From contig NC_081414.1 of NCBI RefSeq assembly GCF_030272615.1, positions 813,854,569-813,918,568 on the forward strand: a DNA stretch of 64,000 nucleotides, in the 5' to 3' direction. Both the position numbers and the translations under genes were made by a program. Origin of the DNA: Cryptomeria japonica. Taxonomy: Eukaryota > Streptophyta > Pinopsida > Cupressales > Cupressaceae. The notes below the pieces were generated by a model. It worked only from the letters and a program-made list of their open reading frames with translations, did not search any database and was not told the origin of the DNA. Below, one piece after another: positions 46,085-56,513 of the stretch (its first letter is position 1; every line of letters begins with the position of its first letter).

Positions 46085-46455
46085 TGCGCTAAAACAAAGA
46101 CGTGATGCGCTATAGAAAGCTCGCAATGCGCTGATGAAAAGACCCTACATGCTATGCTACCCCCTTCTATGTGCTAACTGATTTATACTATTTAACTCTG
46201 TTTCAGTTTCTGCTCAGAAGGTCATGCGCTAACATGGGCCTTCTACACACTAATAGTTTAAACTTTATGCACTAAAGGTTGACTTCAACACGCTAAGCTG
46301 ACGCTTCCACACGCTATACTATTTTCAGAATGCGCTAACTGCTACTATTGATTTTAGATTTTCGATGAAGCCTCACTGTTAAGACTTTACATGCTAAAGA
46401 TAGGATTTGATGCACTAAAGTAGGGTTCCAACATCCTAAGATGTTGTTCTTATGT
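46085..46455 (-). repeat. Cluster of ATGCGCTAA motifs upstream of gag (element B)
   Basis: About twelve imperfect copies of ATGCGCTAA (variants CACGCTAA, ATGCACTAA, ATGTGCTAA) lie 20-35 bp apart, separated by unique sequence. C has the same type of cluster at 63630-64000. A second cluster in B lies next to the primer binding site (47990-48245). Confidence 0.8.
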
Positions 46456-46739
46456 GCTAAAATTCCCTGACTTGACTGTTTTCTGCAATTTTTAGAGTTT
46501 TTTCCTTGAGTTTTTCAGTGATAGATGATTTTCTAGAGTAACCAATGAAAACACAACACCAAAGAGACAACAGTTTTGCCTAATCTAAACTATAAGTGTA
46601 TGTTCTATGAGGATGTGTTCAAATCGGCAATGTTTCAACAGGTTTAAATACAACATGCACTTCAAATAGACTCTTTATTCAAAGGTCATAAGCAATATCA
46701 TAGCCCACTACTCTCGATACTTCGTCAGCTCAAACAACC

Positions 46740-47320
46740 ATGTCACCCCCTAGGGGGCCCCCATTTTTTTGCCTTTTGCCAGAAATTAACTCAAAGTGAA
46801 TTGCTTCACAATTAAGTAGTTAACTTGGGAGATATATGGTGAGTGATCTTGGGGGCGAATTCTTCCCCACCCTTGCACTATGATATTACAAATGTCTGGT
46901 TACTGACTCGGCTCAAAGTTTCTATGCTAAGGTTCGTAATCAAGCTTCTTGTTTGGCTGTCAGTGATAAACTCCCTCAGGAGGCTTCCCAACCTTTAGAA
47001 CAAAGGCATTATGTATCTCAAGGATATGGGGGGAAGGCTAATCGCTGCGTACAACTATTGAAAAGAACTTTCATCACTTTCCATATTTGATTATAGTGGG
47101 TTGGAACACTTGGCGTCAAAGTCGTTTCCCACTTAGGTCGTTCCCTTCACACCGGCCAAAAATGGCTTTAAGAGTTTTTCAACCCCTCGAGAAGGAAGAC
47201 CTGTTAAAGGATTTAAATGCTGAATGACTTAAAGTGTAAGAGTAGTCTGGCTTTTTGATCACCCAATTAAGAGGACAACATATACCTTCTACTTTCGAGA
47301 CAAGGCAAACAAGGTTCTTT
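46740..47320 (-). promoter_or_regulatory. Conserved leader module of element B
   Basis: Collinear with 16555-17180 and 42405-43015. Matching landmarks are TTGATTATAGTGGGTTGGAA, CACTTAGGTCGTTCCCTTCA, GGAAGACCTGTTAAAGG and TGATCACCCAATTAAGAGGA. At 46748-46762 it begins with the strong palindrome CCCCCTAGGGGG next to GCCCCC. No ORF is present. Confidence 0.55.
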
Positions 47321-47989
47321 TTACCTTTCAAGTTAATGATTTTCTAAGATCTATATGGAGATGTTGCTCCACAAAAACATGGTGTTTATTTCAACCTTTC
47401 ATGGCAATGATTTTTTGATCTATTTGAAAAGAATGGGTCAGCAAAGTAAATCCAACGTTTCGTCAACAAAATAAATCAATTGTTGGTCAATAAAATAAAT
47501 CGATCCAAAGGGGAAGATCTTCCCTCTTTGGTTGCAAATGACCTTGGGACTTTGTGTGATTCTTTACTTTGTTAAAACCTAAAATGGATCCTTTTATACA
47601 CCAAAGGATGGTGAAATTTTTTTTAAACCCTTTGATTTTGCAAAAATGAAAATTTGTTTTGTTCTTTTTAGAACCCAATTTGAGAATTTTTCTCCTAGAA
47701 AAGCAAGAAAAGATTGTTGTTGTGGTTCATTTTATAGCCCAAAGTAAGGTGAGTTCAATTTTATCTAACAAAAAAAATTAAAATGGCTCTAAATTTTAAC
47801 TAACTTAACTAAGTTAGTAAACTTTAAAACTATTTTAATTTTACAAATAAAATCCAGCTCTACCTGCAAGAAATTGTCAGAGTCCTGCAAAAGTTCCAAT
47901 CAAATAGTTAGAAAAATCTAGGTTTTGGTGGACTTCTACAAGTCTAAATTTAATTTCGGTTACAATTTCATTTTTGTTTTCTATTTGTT
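47321..47989. other. Leader of element B between module and second motif cluster
   Basis: AT-rich, no gene seen. The minus-strand ORF 47487-47678 is short and has no family resemblance. Confidence 0.6.
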
Positions 47990-48245
47990 ATGCACTACAA
48001 AATAGACTGTATGCGCTACACGATGAGTTGGATGCATTGCTTTATTTTTCGAATGCATTGCTCTGCTTTTCGGATGCGCTGTTCTATTTTCCTTCCGCAC
48101 TGAGACCTATAGGAAAAGGTCAATTAAGATGGTGTGCTAAGCTAAGGACTTCATGTGCTAGAGTATAAACCGCAAGTGCTAAATAGTGTACGGGATGCGC
48201 TATAATGTTAGCGAGATGCGCTAAATAATATTCTCCATGCACTGA
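47990..48245 (-). repeat. Second cluster of ATGCGCTA motifs, beside the primer binding site (element B)
   Basis: About eleven copies (ATGCGCTAC, ATGCATTGC, ATGCGCTGT, ATGCGCTAT, ATGCGCTAA and variants) lie 15-30 bp apart. The cluster sits 60-310 bp from the primer binding site, the same position as the unrelated ACACAGGCGCAGA cluster in A. Confidence 0.78.
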
Positions 48246-48305
48246 TTCCTGTTTCCCGCGTACTTGCAAAAGTGTTTATTTTTGAAAACCAATTTGATTA
48301 ATGGG

Positions 48306-48336
48306 GTCGTGGGTTCGAGCCCCACAGTGGGCGCCG
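48306..48336 (-). other. Primer binding site of element B, complementary to tRNA-Lys
   Basis: The plus strand here matches the last about 31 nt of plant tRNA-Lys (T arm GTGGGTTCGAGCCCCAC, acceptor strand TGGGCG, then CC) with about two mismatches, so the minus strand is its complement. It starts about five bases from the LTR end. The tRNA sequence is from memory of the well-known plant tRNA-Lys(CUU). A normal primer binding site is about 18 nt. Confidence 0.85.
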
Positions 48337-48340
48337 GAAA

Positions 48341-49724
48341 TGTGTGCGGGAAAAGCGGGCCTATGAAACTCAAAATGCGAAAAAGTGGTCTCAAAGAGGC
48401 TTTCTCACACACCCACGAGACTTCTTGGTGCAATTTATGGAGTCATGAAGAATGACTCAACTTCCCAAGGTCCCTCAAGCCAATGCCTTTGCTCTCAGAT
48501 CACTGAGCAAAGTTGCTTAGGTATGAAAAATGCAAGAATGAGGGATGCTTTAGATTAAATTTGTCTTGAAATGCATCCTAGCTATGCATGCTTCTATAAA
48601 TGAAGTAAACTAGATTATAAGATGACAAGATTAGTAGAAATACTATCCTAACATGATATACTAGTTGATGTTCTAAGCTATTGATAAAGAAAAATACTCT
48701 AAAATGTTATTCTAGATTAATTTTTAATAAAAAGAGGCAAGATGTATTGATGAAATATGAGCATAAATGAGATACTAAAAGCTTGCATCGATCCTCAATA
48801 TGGAGGAAGAAGAGCTTTATTTATAGTGAAAATAGGGCTATGGATGGCCAGGATTGAAAGAGTTAATCAAAGGTCAAGATTGAAAGTTGGCAATCCATGT
48901 TTGCAATTTGCACCAATGAAATGGTGACAATTGTCAACATAAGATTGGTTGAGAGGGGAGATAGGAAGCATTAAATGCTTGAGAAGACCTCATGGTTACC
49001 CTAGGGGGTAAGGGTTAAGGTTAGGTTAAGATTATCCATTGGATAAAGCTTTTACCCAAAGGATAAACTCTTGTACAAGGGTTAAAGGGATAACCATGGT
49101 CAAAGCAATGAATGCTTGATGAGACCCTTGGGTTAGATGAGGGTTAAGTTAGTCAAAAAGTCTTTAACCATGCAAGAGGGTTGAGTTAACCATTAATGGT
49201 TTGGAAGACTTTTAAGGTTTAAGTTGTTGAAGACTTGAAGCCTTGAATGGTTTTCAAAGACTTTGAAGGTTTGAGAAGTGACTTCCCTTTGATTAGGGAT
49301 GTGAAAATATTTAGGAAATGGGTTAGGTTAATTTAGAAGTGATTAGAAGAGTCTAGAAGGGGGTTGAGGAGGCAAGTGGGAGATGTGGGATTTTGCAAGT
49401 GAATGAGGAATAAAAGGATTTAATTAAAATAAAATATTTTATTTCAATTTGGTTGCAATTTGGGAAATTGAATAAATTAGATTTATTCAATTTGGGGTAA
49501 ACTATTAATTAAATATAAATTTAATTAAAAGTAGAGAGAAGGGGTTTAATTAAATAAATGATTTATTCAATTAAATGACATAAGTGAATTTAACTTAGTA
49601 AATTGAATAATTTACTTAATAAAATAGAAGAATGTAGGCAATTTAATTAAATTAGATTTAACTAAATAGAGGAATGAACATAAAATATTCTTTTTAGGAA
49701 TATGGTCATTTTTATATGTCTACA
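48341..49724 (-). repeat. 5' LTR of element B
   Basis: This 1384-bp segment runs from TGTGTGCGGG to ATATGTCTACA on the plus strand. On the minus strand it starts TGTAGACATATAAAAATGAC, like the A-family LTR start (TGTAGACACCTAAAAATGG). A primer binding site lies directly inside. No partner copy is in the window, so the ends rest on the TG...CA ends and the primer site. Confidence 0.8.
48818..48825 (-). promoter_or_regulatory. TATA box of the element B 5' LTR
   Basis: TATAAATA on the minus strand, about 900 bp into the LTR, followed by about 480 bp of R-U5. Confidence 0.5.
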
Positions 49725-50280
49725 ATATGATTTTGGATGAAGAAAAATAGGTAGGTTTTTGCCAGTTTTATCGGGATGGGTGAGAATTGTCAGTCTGCAT
49801 GTTTGTTGTCATTATTTTGATAAGTTGTCTAATATGAGTTTCGCTATAACTTGATTTGATTTGTAGAGTTTCAAGTTGATTTTGATCTAATGTTGATTTG
49901 ATATGATGTGGATTTTGATATGGATGTTGGATATGAACTTGATTTGATATGTATTATTTCAAGTTGATATATATGTTGAACTTGAGTTGTTTTACAAGTT
50001 GATATGGTTGTGGAACTTGAGTTGTTTGACAAGTTGATATGAATGTGAAACTTGAGTTGTTTTACAAGTTGATTTGATTGTGAAACTTGAGTTGTGTTAC
50101 AAGTTGATGTAATTGTGGAACTTGAGTTGTGTTACAAGTTGATATGATTTGATATGGAAATGGATTTGATATGATGTGGAACTTGATTGGATTTTCAATG
50201 TTTCAAGTTGATATGAATTTGATTTTGATATGAATTGATTTTATGAGGAAATTGATATTGGACTTGTTTTGCTTGTGACA
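49725..50280. other. Region between B's LTR and the PMD gene of C, with a minisatellite
   Basis: No gene. The first bases, ATATG, would be B's right target duplication. No polypurine tract is seen at the LTR edge. From 49980 to 50154 there are five tandem units of exactly 35 bp starting ACTTGAGTTGTTTTACAAGT. Sequence on both sides is enriched in the same TTGATATGA words. Confidence 0.75.
49980..50154 (+). repeat. 35-bp minisatellite, five units
   Basis: Units begin with ACTTGAGTTGTKTKACAAGT followed by TGATATG and a short variable end. They differ by 2-5 bases from each other. The array lies directly upstream of the PMD gene of C. Confidence 0.9.
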
Positions 50281-52270
50281 GGAGCGCATTGGAGTTGTTT
50301 AGTTGCAAGAGCAATTTTTGAGACCATGGTCATTGATACCACGATTGACACAGGATGATAGGGATATCATTGAGAGGTGTGGCCTATCCTCTTTGTTAGA
50401 GATGCCCCAATTTATCATTAACTAGGGTTTATTGACAACGTTGGCCGAGAGGTGGCATAGCGACACCAACACCTTCCATTTGGCCACAGGTGAGATCACA
50501 GTGACACCTGAGGATTGCTACTAGATTTTATGGATTCTCATGGTAGGTGCACTATTACCATATGAGGAGATAGAGGAGGGTGGGACAGAGGCACTTCGTT
50601 GGATTCTATAGGATGATACAGTTTGCAGATATGAAATCCCCTGGAAGGAGTTCATTGATTTGGATTACGCTCCTCTACCATTAGTACTAGCAGGATTCAT
50701 AGGTGGTTTCTTATGCTCCAATCGTAGGTCGAAGGGACTGGTAGTAGGATGGGGGTTGGACCTGGAGGACATGGTGATAGAGGGGCCGATTCGCATGGGG
50801 GTCGGCTATGCTAGCCCACTTATATAGGGATATGCATTAGGTGGTGTACTTGGGGTATAACATTCTATCTGTTGGAGTGAAACTACTACAGGTATGGGTG
50901 TGGGAGCATATTACTATAGCTAGGCCACTTACAAACAAAGATAGGCTTACTGGGTGCACATATGCATATGGATATTGAGGGATAGTTGTCCTAGCATAAG
51001 CTAGGCAAACTAGAGAACTAGAGGAGAGTGTTAGATGATATTGATACGGTTGTCTAGAGACCATACATGGAGTGTTAGGTATGGACAGAGGATGGGACGG
51101 AGATGCCCTATGTCTATATGTCCCAATTTTTGATAGGGCGGATGCCCTTTGTCATTGAGAGATTCTTGCATAGCTAGGTGCTACGGTAGTATGGTCACCA
51201 ACAGGGAGTTCCATAAGGAGCATGCTTATATGCTCGACGGAGACATGATATACTAGAGTGGGGACCCACTATTGATAGCATGACGGTAGTTGAGGAGTTC
51301 TTTCCCTTGGCCAACCAGATATTGGACTATGCCTATGGGGTAGTGGACACAGGGATGACAGAGGAGTTTTCCACACTATTTGCGACACATGCGGTGGCTA
51401 GGATATCAGATCCAACAGAGATGATTCCTACTTTTGATGATGATGAGGATGATGAGAAGCTCGAGAGGCTAGGGAGACAAAGAGAGGATGGAGAGGAGTT
51501 GGATGGTGGAGGTGGGGATGGTGGAGTGGATGATGGTGGTGATCGTAGAGGAGGTGGCCGAGGTTAGCGAGGGGATAGGGGGAGAGGAGAGGAGATAGGG
51601 GTGGAGAACGGGGGAGGAGAGGAGTTTGGGTGGAGAGAGAAGTGCGGCAAGTGGTGGCTATTGGATTTGGGTGTGAGGAGAGAGTAGGAGAGGTGATAGC
51701 AGTGGTGGGAGGGGCTGACAAGTTTAGACAGCCAGCTCAGAGGAGGAGGTCTGATGTGTTACCCCCACTAGCACCAAGGACAGGGAGAGGGATAGGGGGT
51801 ATCACTTCATAGGCACCCATATAGATGTGGATTTCGACACACCGGGAGGATGTGCAAATTAGGTTGTTGCAGTTAAAAGTGCAACACCTACAGACACAAC
51901 TACTGGCACATCAGCGGCAGATTACACAGTTGACCATTGAGTGGGATATAGTTCTGGAGTGGTTGGGTTGATCTGAGGCTTGAGTAGAGGCTTTGGAGAG
52001 AGTGACGGTAGGTGGCTTGATGAGAGATATCCTAAGAGAGGTGGCTTTGAGAGCCAAGGAGGCGGAGTACTACAGGAGGCATTATGAGGATGTGATGCCC
52101 AGGGAGCATTGAATGTCGAGTTTTACAGCTTTGAGATCCAGTTGATCTTGAGAGACTGGGTCGAGGACAGAGAGAAGAGGCATGACAAGGCCTCCTAGAC
52201 AAGATCCACTTGGAGATCCAGGTGCTGGGACATCAGTTGTGAGACCGTCATCCTCAGGAGATAGTCATAC
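50281..52270 (+). pseudogene. Antisense PMD protein gene of element C, broken
   Basis: The PMD signature is clear at about 50425-50530: LAERWHSDTNTFHLATGEIT and VTPEDCY. Later segments (GWGLDLEDMV; SVGVKLLQVW near 50865) match A and A' in order. The C-terminal half includes 51280-51567 (open 95 codons: EEFFPLANQILDYAYGV, DP-x-EM and an Asp run), a Gly-rich stretch, a helical EAEYYRRHYED segment (about 52055) and a basic tail. At least one frameshift (near 50825) and many stops break it. The protein differs strongly from the A version outside the signature, so the gene has a long history in these elements. Confidence 0.8.
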
Positions 52271-53239
52271 TTGAGAGACATTGTCTCGATTGTATTTTGA
52301 TCATTTTGTTGTATTTGGCATATACGTGACATATTTTGTACCTTGATCATTTTTGAGATATATATGACACCATTTTCCCTGATCCTCATGTGATGTGTTG
52401 TGGATGATGCTTTCTATATGATTTTGATGTTTCTATGATGATGATGCAATGCTTAGATGTATGTGATTCAATATAAATATGATGTGTTTAATGCATGATG
52501 AGATGTATCTTGAAAATGAAATGTATGATAATGTGATGAGATGTATCTTGAAAATGAGATGTATTCTATGCAATTAAATGTAAAATGATATGCAACTATT
52601 TGTAAAATGATATGCAGCTAATTGTAAAATGATATGCAACTAATTATAAAATGATATGCAACTATTTCAAGCATCCTCATTCTTCCATTTGTCATCTCTG
52701 TATAGTCACATGTTTTTTATTTCTTTGTAGGTATCATCATTGAACATTGATTTGTTTGGGATATGTTGAAAATTTATACAAGCATAATGGTATAATTGAA
52801 CCATAATGACCTGAGAAAAATTTACATGATTTTTTATTTTGCAAGATAGCACAAGCATCAAGGTATAATTGAACTAGGATGACCTGAATGTGGATTGCGT
52901 ATAAACAGACAAGATTAAACCATTTGTATGTGCAAAGTGGAATCATGTCTTTAGTGATTTGTTGGAATCACATCTTGAGACAAGTATTTACAGAGTACAA
53001 GTGATTGCCTCATAGACAGAAAACTAAAAAAATATTGGAGTCCCCATGACTTTCTCTATCTTGATGCAATGTTGAGAAAACGTAGAGGATCCAATAGTTC
53101 AAGAAAGCGCAAAAGGAAAAATAGTCAAAATTTCATGCAAGATGCAAAAATTTTATACTTCAAAAAATCATCCATCATGTTTTGTGAATCCCTTTAAGTG
53201 GTCGATGTTTGGTTTTGTGATTGTTGAGTTGTTTGTTGG
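52271..53239. other. Spacer of element C with short repeats; holds the unfilled A site
   Basis: No gene. Two ATGTATCTTGAAAATGAGAT units lie at about 52503-52562 and four 24-bp units containing AAAATGATATGCAACTA at about 52583-52665. The sequence AATTTATACAAGCATAATGG at 52771-52790 is the unfilled version of the site used by element A in B. Confidence 0.8.
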
Positions 53240-53244
53240 ATATT
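53240..53244. repeat. Left target-site duplication of the solo LTR (GATAT)
   Basis: It matches 54913-54917. The corresponding site in B, near 19754, reads GACAT once. Confidence 0.85.
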
Positions 53245-54912
53245 GTAGCATCGTAAATTGTACGCACTTGCTAGGGTGGTACAATTTCACACCTAGTTTA
53301 GCACCCGCCTTGGCGCATTTTGCATCTTGCATTGCATTTTCCCTTTAGCACTCAATTAATCAAATTAATTAGGTCTAAGGTTCTATTTCATCATATTCCA
53401 CATCATAAAGTTGGCCCTTTTCATTAAAGTGTGCCCCTTTCATTTTATTCCTCCAATACATCATTTAATCAAAAACCCTAATTAGGTCCTATTTTGAACT
53501 TGGGGGCTTGATTTCGGGGGTCAAAACATCTCAAAATCACCTGTAACTTTAGGATTCTCTCTAAAATCATCATATTTGACAGCCCTGAAAATTTGGTGAA
53601 AAGTTGTTGGGACCATGGCGCCCGGAGAGGACCATGGCGCCCGGAGTGCACATGGTCCCGAACATTTTTCCTAAAATTTTAGGAGCGCGATCCAATCATA
53701 AAATAAAGCTTAACCCCAAGAAATTGGTGGGAGATTCAATCTCTAGGTTGGCCAAAAGTTGAAATTAAGACTTAGGGTTTCATATATAAGAGCTCTCTTT
53801 CTTCATTTGAAAGGATCCGAAATTTTTGATTTCAGGACCTTATATGCAGTGAAAGAGTAGATCTTTGAAGACTTCAACAACATTAAACATCCATCCATCA
53901 AGAATTCATCCAATTAGGGCTTTGAAGGCATTGAAGAGAAATAGGAGATTACCGACTGAAGATTGGCTTGTACCTCTCCCTTGGGGTTGGGTATGATTTC
54001 ATATTGTTTTCATGTCTTTGCATAAGCTTCAATATATCACTTATTCGTGCTTTAGGTCACTTTGCATCTTGATTTGGAGAATTTACATTATCATTTACAA
54101 GCAATTAGGGTTTACTTTCTAGGTTGCTCTAGTTTGCTTACTTGCATTTTAGGATCTTGCACACACACAAGGTCTGCACACACAATACTTTTTACAATAC
54201 AACTTGGCTATTCGTGGAGGTGGAAATCACCGAAATGGGGGTTTGACTAAGGCAAAACCCTATATAGCCACCCACCATACCCTTTTCAGATATAAGTGCA
54301 GGTTTTGGGATTCGGACGATGCCGCAAGTTGCAGATCTAGGAAAAGTAGGCCGAGACAGCACTTCACACCAAATTTCAGAGCAAAAGACCAGGACAGGGG
54401 CGTGGGGCACCCTGGTCCTACCAGGATAGGGGTGCTAGGTGCCCTGGTCCCTGGGATAGGGGCGCTGGGTGCCCTGGTCCTTCTATCAGACAACAAGTTT
54501 TCAGCACTTTCCGACAGCTTTTCAGGTTGCAAAACAACAGTTTCAGGAGCAGAATCAGGACAGTGGTGCCCGCGCCCCCATCCCGAACATTTTCACTCAG
54601 ATTTTAACCCCAGGTATGCATTTGCATTCTTGTCTTGTCCTTGTGTTTACATCTTTCCATTGTTTAAGTTCAATTCTGCAATCTTGTTATTAGTTCATAC
54701 TTGCACTTTGGGGTTAGGGATTGAACTTGCATCATTTTATCTTTCAATTACAACAAAGGAATAGAAATCCTAATAGGTAGCCCATGGCTCTCTCTTCCAC
54801 AAAAAGAAGTAGCTAATTGTGTGATACCTCTAGGCTCTTTCATATTCCACAAGTGTGTGGTTGAAAGTGAGATTAGGGCATGTTTGCTTAGTGTCACTTT
54901 TTCTCCTACATA
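53245..54912 (+). mobile_element. Solitary LTR (about 1.67 kb) of a different retrotransposon family
   Basis: The segment is absent from the same place in B and bounded by GATAT. It begins TGTAGCATCG and ends CTACATA; a canonical end CTACA lies two bases inside. A plus-strand TATATAAG lies at 53783-53790. It has GC-rich repeated phrases: CCATGGCGCCCGGAG twice at 53614-53657 and GGTGCCCTGGTCC three times at 54408-54482. No internal coding region or second LTR is present, so it probably arose by LTR-LTR recombination. The plus-strand ORF 54204-54764 shows no domain and is not called. Confidence 0.82.
53783..53790 (+). promoter_or_regulatory. TATA box of the solo LTR
   Basis: TATATAAG followed by AGCTCTCTTTCTTCATTTG, a typical LTR promoter setting; it reads opposite to element C. 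Confidence 0.55.
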
Positions 54913-54917
54913 GATAT
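54913..54917. repeat. Right target-site duplication of the solo LTR (GATAT)
   Basis: It matches 53240-53244; the C spacer resumes after it. Confidence 0.85.
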
Positions 54918-55308
54918 GATGTTCTAAGTTTGGTACAGGTTTTGATGTCTTGAATTTGTTGCAAGTTCTGATCAATGCTTCCCCTAGCTGAGTTTTCCTC
55001 TTAATGTGGATATGTACAGTGATTACCAAGCTATGGTGAAATACATCGAAAGGATATGCGGATAAACCAGGATAGTGACTACGCTAAGTATGTCCTGGAT
55101 AATGTGATAAAAATGTCAAGCGATGGCCGATAGTGCTTGACTATGGATATAATATCTTGGTAGTAAAGATAGATAGAGGAGCTATCCTCTCACAATAGCG
55201 CCTGTTGCTAGGTTTTCACTAGTTTCTTTTATTGTACCCTTTTTTATTTGCTTTTTCTTGATTTTTGATATTTTTTGATATTTTGATATTTTTTAATTTT
55301 TCCGTGCA
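54918..55308. other. Spacer of element C, 3' of integrase, with the conserved motif
   Basis: No gene. It aligns with 19755-20135 in B. The motif GCGCCTGTTGCTAGGTTTT plus CACT lies at 55198-55220, followed by a T-rich tract. Confidence 0.75.
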
Positions 55309-56513
55309 TTAGACTGCCCAAGTGTAGTATTTCTTCAGATGGATGTTGTTAGTTGGTTCGTCAAGCACATCTCCTTCTGAAGTTGTTAGCTAATAATTGC
55401 CTAATCCATAGGCTGATATGATAACATAGGGACCTAACAGCTAGGTTCAAATTTTCCTTTCTTTTCCCGATCTTACTGATTTCTAGGATTTTCCTTGAGT
55501 ACTAAATCACCAATTTTAAAAATTTTGGGAATGACCTTGTGGTTGTAGCTTTTGCACATGCATTGCTGATATGCTTTGAGGTGAGTGTAGGCACATTGGC
55601 ATCTTTCATCTAGAAGTTCTATCTCTTGCAGTCGGTTAACTCGATACTCTTCATCTGGAATTAGGCCTTTCAAAGAGACTCTGAGAAATGGAATTTTTAC
55701 CTCTAGGGGTAAAATTGCTTCTGATCCATATACCAATGAATATGGTGTAGCTCCCGTAGGTGTGAGGATGCTAGTTCTATATGCCCAAAGTGGTGGATTG
55801 AGTTGTACATGCCAATCTTTGCCTGCATCATTCACTGTTTTCTTTAGGATTTTCAATATTGTCTTGTTGGATGCTTCTGCCTGACCATTTCCCTGTGGGT
55901 AGTAAGGTGTAGAGAAACGATGTTGGATTTTGAATTTTTCACATAGTTCTCACACATCTTGGTTCTTGAAAGGTCATCCATTATCTATGATGATGGAACT
56001 TGGAATGCCATATCTGCAGATTAGATAATTAAGGATAAAAGAGGCAATTTGTTTTCCAATCACTATGGTCATGGGGACTGCTTCAATCCATTTGGTAAAG
56101 TATTATATTGTAGTTATAATGAACTTGTGTCCATTCAAAGATGAAGGATTAATTTTGCTGACTAAGTCCAGTCCCCACTAGAAAAAGGGCCAAGATGTTG
56201 TGAATGGCTGCAGTTCTTGTGCTGGTGCATGTATAAGATTGCCATGGATTTGGCATTTAGGACACTTCTTTGCAAAATGATAAGAGTCTTTTTCCATTGT
56301 CGACCAGTAATATCCCATTCTTAGAAGATTTTTAGCAAGAGTAGGACCACTTGAATGTGTACCACAAATACCTTCGTGAAGCTCTTGTAAAGCAGAATCA
56401 GATTCATTACGATCAAGGCAACAAAGAAGAGTACCATCTAGACCTCGACGGTACAAAGTATCGGTAGTGAGAGTATAACGGGCGGCTTGCTGGATAAAGT
56501 TGCATTTTTGGTT
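55309..56513 (-). pseudogene. Integrase of element C (broken)
   Basis: The zinc region HEGICGTH ... CPKC is in 56178-56456. The core has WIEAVPM-like and IDNG (Asp kept, unlike B). GQAEASNKTI, WAYRTS, YSLVYGSEAILPLEV and GDLVLKENP are in 55473-55856. It ends KKYYTWAV and TAA at 55309-55311. All pieces lie in the frame of 61529, separated by stops. Confidence 0.88.

Larger units (their letters stand above)
1..49724 (-). mobile_element. Element B: Ty3/gypsy (Tat-type) LTR retrotransposon, host of two nested insertions, 3' end outside window
   Basis: B is a minus-strand element split into 1-1506, 19281-27306 and 45049-49724 by elements A and A'. Joining these segments gives the same order as element C: plus-strand PMD gene tail, spacer, integrase, RNase H, RT, protease, gag, leader, primer binding site, 5' LTR. 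Its gag is cut by A', with the N-terminal part at 45054-45990 and the rest at 25951-27301. The 3' LTR must lie left of position 1. All coding parts are broken by stops and indels. B is older than A and A', which sit inside it. Assignment to the Tat clade rests on the extra archaeal-type RNase H. It is not a functional element. Confidence 0.85.

Noticed and set aside
48301-48340. Possible tRNA-Lys gene
   Set aside because: Only the 3' part of the tRNA is present, directly at the LTR edge; a primer binding site explains it.
48341-49724. LTR shared by B and C as a tandem element
   Set aside because: No polypurine tract lies on the C side of the LTR; not fully excluded, so it is kept only as an alternative in the findings.
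54204-54764. Plus-strand ORF of 186 codons inside the solo LTR
   Set aside because: No domain, no homologous copy in the window, and it crosses GC-rich repeated phrases of an LTR.
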